Shown here in pieces: positions 5,658 to 9,757 of a stretch of DNA of 9,757 nt. The position numbers and the translations under genes were made by a program. Each line of letters starts with the position of its first letter. The stretch's first letter is position 1. The notes below the pieces were generated by a model that saw only the letters and a list, made by a program, of their open reading frames with translations, did no database searches and was not told where the DNA came from. Origin of the DNA: DASUFI01 sp036274635 (lineage in GTDB: Bacteria; Planctomycetota; B15-G4); assembly GCA_036274635.1 (NCBI GenBank), contig DASUFI010000055.1, forward strand, positions 1-9,757. The letters are read 5' to 3'.

Positions 5658-6935
5658 ATGACCGGCCTCAGCCCCGCGCGCGACGACCTCATCCACGACT
5701 GGAACACCCTCGAGCCGGTGCCGCGCCCGCCGCAGCCCATCGAGTTCGACGACGAGACCCTGCGCGACGGCCTGCAGTGCCCGTCCGTGCGCACGCCGTC
5801 CATCGAGCAGAAGGTCCGGCTGCTGCACCTCATGTCGGACCTCGGCCTGCGCTACGTGAACATCGGCCTGCCCGGCGCCGGCCCGCACGTGGTGAAGACG
5901 GTGACGCGCCTGGCCGAGGAGATCCGCGACCAGAAGCTGCGCCTCGAGCCCAACTGCGCCGCGCGCACCATGGAGGCGGACATCCGCCCCATCGCCGAGA
6001 TCCAGCAGAAGACCGGCGTGCGCATCGAGGCGTCCACCTTCATCGGCTCCTCGCAGATCCGCGCCTACGTCGAGGACTGGGACCTCGCCACCATGCTCAA
6101 GCACTCCGTGGCCGCGCTGAAGTTCGCGGCCAAGGAGGGCCTGCAGGTCATGTTCGTGACCGAGGACACCAGCCGCGCCCACCCCAGGACGCTCGAGGCG
6201 CTCTACGGCGCTGCGCTCGAGCACGGCGCCATGCGCCTGTGCTTCTGCGACACCTGCGGCCACGCCACGCCCGACGGCGCCCGCAACCTCATCCGCTGGG
6301 CCGTGAAGCTGGTCGAGAAGTCCGGACGCAAGGACGTGAAGATCGACTGGCACGGCCACATGGACCGCGGGCTCGGCGTCCCCAACGCCATCGCCGCGCT
6401 GCAGGCCGGCGCGCACCGCGTGCACGCCACGGGCCTCGGCATCGGCGAGCGCGCCGGCAACTGCCCCATGGACGCGCTGCTCGTGAACCTCAAGCTGCTC
6501 GGCTGGATCGACAACGACCTGCGCCGCCTGGGCGACTACGTGCACCTCACCTCCGAGGCCACCGGCGTGGCCATCCCCATCGGCTACCCCGTCTTCGGCC
6601 GCGACGCCTTCGAGACCGGCACGGGCGTCCACGCCGCCGCCGTCATCAAGGCCCTGCAGAAGGGCGACAACTGGCTGGCCGACCGCGTGTACTCGGGCGT
6701 GCCGGCTGGCGACTTCGGGTTGCGGCAGGTGATCCGCGTCGGGCCGATGAGCGGGAAGAGCAACGTCGTGCACTGGCTGCGCGAGCACGGCTACGAGGCC
6801 ACGGACGAGCGCGTGGAGCGCCTCTTCCTCGCAGCGAAGGGGGCGAGCGGGCTGCTCGAGGATGAGGAGCTGCACCGGCTGGCGAAGCAGGGCAGCGCCG
6901 CGGCGAGCGCGGCCAAGGCGGGCGGGGCGAGCTAG
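5658..6935 (+). CDS. HMGL-family acyltransferase resembling 2-isopropylmalate / homocitrate synthase, without regulatory domain
   Basis: This 425-residue cytosolic enzyme belongs to the HMGL-like / LeuA superfamily, which condenses or cleaves acyl-CoA with a 2-oxo acid on a divalent-metal TIM barrel. The first barrel strand carries FDDETLRDG (30-38), with the substrate-binding arginine and metal-binding aspartate. The HGH metal motif is at 232-234, and GIGERAGN (261-268) is the LeuA/homocitrate-type active-site loop. After the barrel a short domain contains SGVPAGDFGL and GPMSGKSNV, the post-barrel segment of LeuA-like enzymes. The roughly 120-residue LeuA C-terminal leucine-sensing domain is absent. 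The substrate cannot be read from sequence: isopropylmalate, citramalate, homocitrate or a related synthase all fit, and no other leucine genes are nearby. The start at 5658 follows the leaderless promoter. The C-terminus ends in an Ala/Gly/Lys-rich tail. Confidence 0.9.
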   Translation: MTGLSPARDDLIHDWNTLEPVPRPPQPIEFDDETLRDGLQCPSVRTPSIEQKVRLLHLMSDLGLRYVNIGLPGAGPHVVKTVTRLAEEIRDQKLRLEPNCAARTMEADIRPIAEIQQKTGVRIEASTFIGSSQIRAYVEDWDLATMLKHSVAALKFAAKEGLQVMFVTEDTSRAHPRTLEALYGAALEHGAMRLCFCDTCGHATPDGARNLIRWAVKLVEKSGRKDVKIDWHGHMDRGLGVPNAIAALQAGAHRVHATGLGIGERAGNCPMDALLVNLKLLGWIDNDLRRLGDYVHLTSEATGVAIPIGYPVFGRDAFETGTGVHAAAVIKALQKGDNWLADRVYSGVPAGDFGLRQVIRVGPMSGKSNVVHWLREHGYEATDERVERLFLAAKGASGLLEDEELHRLAKQGSAAASAAKAGGAS

Positions 6936-6948
6936 CGCTGGCCCGCCC

Positions 6949-7626
6949 TCAGCGGTGCTGCACGACCTCCCCCACCGGGAAGCGCACCTTCTTCTCCGTC
7001 GCGTACTTGTCCTCCGCCGAGCGGTAGCCCGCCGTCGCCACGCACAGCGCGCCGAAGCCCTCCTGCTTCAGCCCGAGGATCTCGTCGTACTTCGCGGGCT
7101 CGAGGCCCTCCATCGGGCAGGCGTCCACGCCCAGCAGCGCGCACGCCTCCAGGAAGAAGCCCAGCGCGATGTAGGTCTGCCGCGAGGCCCACGTGTCGAG
7201 GTGGATGTGCGCCGGCGGCGCACTCACGAAGCCCGTCATCGTCCGGGCGTAGCCGGCGAGGGCCTCCCGCGTGACGCCGCGCTGCTCGACCATGGAGTCC
7301 ACGAAGCGCTCCACGTCCGACACGCCGATGCCCCGCCGCGCCGCGAACACCACCATGTGGCTCGCCTCCGTGATCTGCGCCTGGTTCCACGAGGCGGCGC
7401 GCAGCGTCTCGCGCAGGCCCTTGTCCTGCACGACCACGAAGCGCCACGGCTGCAGCCCGTAGCTCGACGGCGAGAGCCGCAGCACCTCCTCCAGAGCGGC
7501 CCACGTGTCCGCCGGGATCTTGCGCGACGGATCGAACTTCTTGACGGCGTAGCGCCAGTGCAGGCGCTCGAGCAGCGCCTCGGGCGCGAGGGCGGCGGGC
7601 AGCGACGGAGCGGAGGCCTGGCTCAT
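6949..7626 (-). CDS. NfsB-like NAD(P)H-dependent nitroreductase (FMN flavoprotein)
   Basis: This is a 225-residue member of the nitroreductase family, close in length to E. coli NfsB (217 aa). These cytosolic FMN dimers pass electrons from NAD(P)H to nitroaromatics, quinones or other acceptors. Family marks in order: RYAVKKFDPSRKI (25-37) with FMN-phosphate-binding Arg25; SPSSYGLQPWRF (52-63); DTWASRQTYIALGFFLEAC (144-162); the NfsB-type CPMEGLEPAKYDEILGL (170-186); and ATAGYRSAEDKYA near the end. The start is ATG 7626; the frame stays open further upstream to 7746, but that extension is low-complexity and lies over the promoter region. A TATGTT -10 box at 7653-7658 would give a leader of about 19 nt. 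The gene converges on the LeuA-like gene with 13 bp between stops. The physiological substrate is unknown. Confidence 0.93.
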   Translation of the reverse strand: MSQASAPSLPAALAPEALLERLHWRYAVKKFDPSRKIPADTWAALEEVLRLSPSSYGLQPWRFVVVQDKGLRETLRAASWNQAQITEASHMVVFAARRGIGVSDVERFVDSMVEQRGVTREALAGYARTMTGFVSAPPAHIHLDTWASRQTYIALGFFLEACALLGVDACPMEGLEPAKYDEILGLKQEGFGALCVATAGYRSAEDKYATEKKVRFPVGEVVQHR

Positions 7627-7652
7627 GAGGGGCTTTCCCGGGGGTGGCCGGC

Positions 7653-7658
7653 AACATA
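7653..7658 (-). promoter_or_regulatory. -10 box of the nitroreductase promoter
   Basis: TATGTT on the minus strand is followed by the same 7 nt, GCCGGCC, that follows the TAGAAT box at 5645, and would start transcription near 7645. The leader to ATG 7626 is about 19 nt and holds only a weak GGGA. No clear -35 element is present. Confidence 0.45.
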
Positions 7659-7660
7659 GC

Positions 7661-7678
7661 GCAGCCGCGGGCGGCTGC
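7661..7678. repeat. 18-bp palindrome beside the nitroreductase -10 box
   Basis: GCAGCCGC and GCGGCTGC are perfect 8-bp inverted arms around a GG centre. The palindrome sits 2 bp upstream of the -10 box, in the position of the -10/-35 spacer, where a dimeric repressor or activator could bind. It may be a real operator or a GC-rich coincidence. Confidence 0.35.
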
Positions 7679-7722
7679 TTCGGTGCGGGCTGCCGCCGCG
7701 TGGTGTCCGTCGCGCCGCAGAC

Positions 7723-7759
7723 TGAAGCTGCACTGAAGCTCTGCATCAGAAAAGCTTCA
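7723..7759. repeat. Three TGAAGCT copies (two direct, one inverted) in the gap upstream of the nitroreductase
   Basis: TGAAGCT occurs at 7723-7729 and 7734-7740 (11-bp period, about one helical turn), and its inverse AGCTTCA is at 7753-7759, leaving a 12-nt loop to the second copy. The patch is distinctly AT-richer than its surroundings. It could be a factor-binding cluster for the nitroreductase, or on the minus strand a 7-bp hairpin about 40 nt after the isomerase stop. Nothing else is seen in the 7627-7797 gap besides the promoter and palindrome. Confidence 0.35.
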
Positions 7760-7797
7760 ATCGCCGGCCGCGGCGGGATCCTGCTGCGTGTGGCCCC

Positions 7798-8634
7798 TCA
7801 GCGCGCCGGCAGCCCGCGCCAGAACTCCATGGCCCGCCGAGCCGTGGTGACGGGATCGGCATCGTGCCGCGGCAGCTCCACGCTGGCGAGGCCGGTGAAG
7901 CGCACCGCCTCGAGTGCCTGCGCCACGGCGGTGAAGTCGATCTCCCCGTCGCCGAAGAAGAGGTGCTCGTGCCGGCCGCCGCGGCTGTCGTCCAGCTGCA
8001 CGCCGCCCAGGCGCTCGGCGAAGGCGAGGATGGCGTCGCTCGGCGGCAGGTCGTCGGTGACGGGCACGTGGCCGACGTCGAGCATCAGGTGCAGCTCGGC
8101 GCGCCCCAGCTCGAGCAGGAAGTCGCCGGTGTCCTCCAGGCTGGCCACGGTCATGCCGGGCTCGGGCTCGAAGCACACGCGCACGCCGCTGCCGGCGGCG
8201 GCATCCAGCAGCGCGGCGGCGCCGCGGCAGAGGCGCTCGAGCGTCTCGTCGGGCGAGAGGCCGGGCGGCGCGGCGCCGCTCCAGAAGGAGAAGGTCTCGG
8301 CGCGCAGCTCGGCGGCCAGCGCGACGCCGCGCTGCAGGTAGTCGAGGCGCCGGCTGGCGCCGGGCGGCTCGTCGAGCAGCGTGGGCCAGTGCTTGCGCGC
8401 GGGGTCGAGGATGAAGCGCGCGCCGCTCTCCACGGCCACGGCCAGCTGCAGGTCGTCGAGGCGGCGGCGCAGCGCGCGCGCCTCGTCCAGCGCGCCGGCG
8501 GCAAAGGGGTTCAGGTGGAAGACGTCGGGCGTGATGGCGATGCCCGCGTAGCCCATGCCCGCCAGCAGCGTGGCGACGTCCCCCAGCTCGTGCTGGGGCC
8601 AGCCGTTGGTGTTGTAGGCGAGGCGCAGGGTCAT
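7798..8634 (-). CDS. Xylose-isomerase-like TIM-barrel protein (sugar phosphate isomerase/epimerase family)
   Basis: This 278-residue protein has the AP-endonuclease-2 / xylose-isomerase-like TIM-barrel pattern. It begins LRLAYNTNGWPQHELGD, with a first strand and helix, then GYAGIAITPDVFHLNP. The expected metal-site residues appear in order: Glu156 in VCFEPEPG, Asp186 and His189 in LMLDVGHVPV, Asp215 to His222/His224 in VQLDDSRGGRHEHLFFGDG, and Glu253 in ASVELPRH. These match the Glu-Asp-His-Glu ligand set of sugar epimerases in this family. There is no signal peptide, so it should be cytosolic. The ATG at 8634 overlaps the stop of the RsmB-like gene (ATGA), so the two are co-translated. No sugar-use genes are near and the substrate is unknown. 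An Xth/Nfo-type DNA repair role is less likely, as the full endonuclease IV metal set is not seen. Confidence 0.85.
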   Translation of the reverse strand: MTLRLAYNTNGWPQHELGDVATLLAGMGYAGIAITPDVFHLNPFAAGALDEARALRRRLDDLQLAVAVESGARFILDPARKHWPTLLDEPPGASRRLDYLQRGVALAAELRAETFSFWSGAAPPGLSPDETLERLCRGAAALLDAAAGSGVRVCFEPEPGMTVASLEDTGDFLLELGRAELHLMLDVGHVPVTDDLPPSDAILAFAERLGGVQLDDSRGGRHEHLFFGDGEIDFTAVAQALEAVRFTGLASVELPRHDADPVTTARRAMEFWRGLPAR

Positions 8635-9757
8635 GGGCCCTCGACGTCATCAGGGTCGGCGGGTGACGCAGGCTCGGCCAGCAGGCCCTGCGCCTCCCAG
8701 CGTGCCACCAGCGCGCGCAGGTCCGCGGCCCCGGCCGTCCAGACGAACGGCGAGGCGGTCGGCTGCAGGCCGTGGCCTTCGCTCTCCTCCGGCTCGTGCG
8801 TACACACGGAGTAGATGAGCCGGCCGTGCGGCACGAGGTGGCGCGCGGCCGCAGCGAGCAGCCGGCGCTGCAGCGCGGCGAGGCGCGCGAAGGTCTCGGG
8901 CCGCAGGCGCCAGCGCGCCTCGGGGCGCCGCGCGAGCACGGCGGTGTTGCTGCACGGGGCGTCGAGCAGGATGGCGTCGAAGCCGGCGTGCGGGCGGCCC
9001 GGCGGCGGCGCGGCGGCGAGCGCGTCGTGCGCGGCGATGTCGAGGTTGCAGAGGCCGAGGCGCGCGGCATTCTCGCGCAGGCGGGCGAGGCGCTCGTCGC
9101 TCGCGTCCGTGGCGACGACGCGGCCGCCGCCCGCGACCTCGAGCGCCTCGGCGAGCTGCGTCGCCTTGCCGCCCGGCGCGGCGCAGGCGTCCCAGACGAC
9201 CTCGCCGCGGCGGGGCGCGAGGATCTCGGCCGCGTCCATCTGCTCGGGGTCCTGCACGCTGAACAGGCCCTCATGGAAGGCGCGCGTCGCGAGGGCCGAC
9301 TCGCCACCGGGCCGCACGCGCACGGCCGGTGCGCCGGCGCCGCGCGGCAGCAGCTCGCCCGCCACTCCCTCGCGCGCGAGGCGCTCGAGCAGGGCCGCGG
9401 CGTCGAGGCGCCCGGCGCGCGGCCGCAGCACCAGCGGCGCGGGCGCGTTGCCGGCGACGAGGCGCGCTTCGGTGGCCTCCTCGCCCACGCGCGCGAGCCA
9501 GCGCTCGACCAGGTCTCGCGGGTGGCTGTGCAGCGCAGCGAGGTAGCCGGCCTGGTCGCGCCGCGGATCCGGGAAGACCGGGCGCGCGAAGAAGGTGACG
9601 GTGCGGCCGGGTCGGTGCAGGCGCTTGGTGGGCGAGGCGCCGCCGCGGTCGTCGGCCTCGGGCAGCTTGTTGCTCTCGCGCAGCACGGTGCGCAGCAGGC
9701 CATTCACGTAGCCGCGCCGTGCGGCCGCGCTGCCGCCGCCGCCCGTGAGCAGGCCCA
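8631..9757 (-). CDS. rsmB: RsmB/NOP-family rRNA cytosine-5 methyltransferase, N-terminus beyond the window
   Basis: RsmB-type enzymes methylate a cytosine of 16S rRNA (C967 in E. coli) using S-adenosylmethionine. The frame stays open through the right edge; residues coded by 9708-9755 read GLLTGGGGSAAARRGY and continue into VNGLLRTVLRESNKL, matching the end of the NusB-like N-terminal domain of RsmB. A GTG at 9707 is therefore not the start. The methyltransferase domain shows the SAM motif DACAAPGGKATQLAEAL (near 9191), and then motif IV DAPCSNTAVLARRPEARWRL with a cysteine at 8952-8954. Motif VI YSVCTHEPEESE follows, with the nucleophilic cysteine at 8802-8804. The C-terminus is odd: the usual closing GDGFF-type strand is missing, and the protein ends in an acidic tail overlapping the isomerase start. 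The family is certain; RsmB rather than another NOP-family member rests on the NusB-like part. Confidence 0.92.
   Translation of the reverse strand, partial: GLLTGGGGSAAARRGYVNGLLRTVLRESNKLPEADDRGGASPTKRLHRPGRTVTFFARPVFPDPRRDQAGYLAALHSHPRDLVERWLARVGEEATEARLVAGNAPAPLVLRPRAGRLDAAALLERLAREGVAGELLPRGAGAPAVRVRPGGESALATRAFHEGLFSVQDPEQMDAAEILAPRRGEVVWDACAAPGGKATQLAEALEVAGGGRVVATDASDERLARLRENAARLGLCNLDIAAHDALAAAPPPGRPHAGFDAILLDAPCSNTAVLARRPEARWRLRPETFARLAALQRRLLAAAARHLVPHGRLIYSVCTHEPEESEGHGLQPTASPFVWTAGAADLRALVARWEAQGLLAEPASPADPDDVEGP

Noticed and set aside
5421..6875. 484-residue minus-strand frame opposite the LeuA-like gene
   Set aside because: It is a shadow: the plus strand encodes a complete enzyme with active-site motifs.
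7757..9703. 648-residue minus-strand frame spanning the isomerase and RsmB-like genes
   Set aside because: It is an out-of-frame Arg/Ala/Pro-rich reading across two genes with clear family motifs.
1..9757. CRISPR array, tRNA, rRNA, insertion sequence, integrase, toxin-antitoxin or phage genes
   Set aside because: I looked on both strands and saw no regular repeat-spacer pattern, tRNA-like cloverleaf, transposase motif or terminal inverted repeats. The window reads as ordinary chromosomal genes.

Overview
The window is very GC-rich chromosomal DNA with tightly packed genes, G/C-ending codons and short intergenic gaps. It looks like a bacterial core-genome region. I see no phage, transposon, CRISPR, tRNA or rRNA signal. 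The signal peptidase I with an internal jelly-roll-like insert, the ECF sigma / anti-sigma style and the TAGAAT-type -10 boxes suggest a high-GC Planctomycetota-like bacterium. That assignment is an inference from gene style; another high-GC phylum such as Myxococcota or Acidobacteriota is not excluded.

Left part, minus strand (1-4416): a four-gene operon runs lepB-like signal peptidase I, ECF sigma factor, membrane anti-sigma factor, and a secreted or anchored DUF3106-like protein. Every junction is a 4-base stop/start overlap (GTGA, ATGA, ATGA). After a 188-bp gap comes dapF (diaminopimelate epimerase, for lysine and peptidoglycan), which overlaps by ATGA the start of a hydrophobic-N-terminus protein that leaves the window at base 1. 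The operon joins protein export to a sigma/anti-sigma pair and an exported helical protein, so an envelope-stress or secretion-responsive circuit is a reasonable hypothesis.

Middle, plus strand (4561-6935): after a 144-bp divergent promoter region lies a 347-aa protein that appears to contain two copies of a helical, winged-helix-like module of the kind found N-terminal to some AAA ATPases, but with no ATPase domain. It is followed by a LeuA/homocitrate-synthase-like HMGL-family acyltransferase that lacks the LeuA regulatory domain.

Right part, minus strand (6949-9757): an RsmB-type rRNA cytosine-5 methyltransferase, cut by the window end, overlaps by ATGA a xylose-isomerase-like TIM-barrel sugar isomerase/epimerase. 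A 171-bp gap holding a palindrome and small TGAAGCT repeats separates these from an NfsB-like nitroreductase, which converges on the LeuA-like gene.

Expression signals: dapF and the LeuA-like gene both have a TAGA(A/T)T -10 box exactly 7 nt before the start codon, implying leaderless mRNAs. The internal genes of the sigma operon use strong Shine-Dalgarno sequences. Both modes of initiation therefore seem to coexist here.
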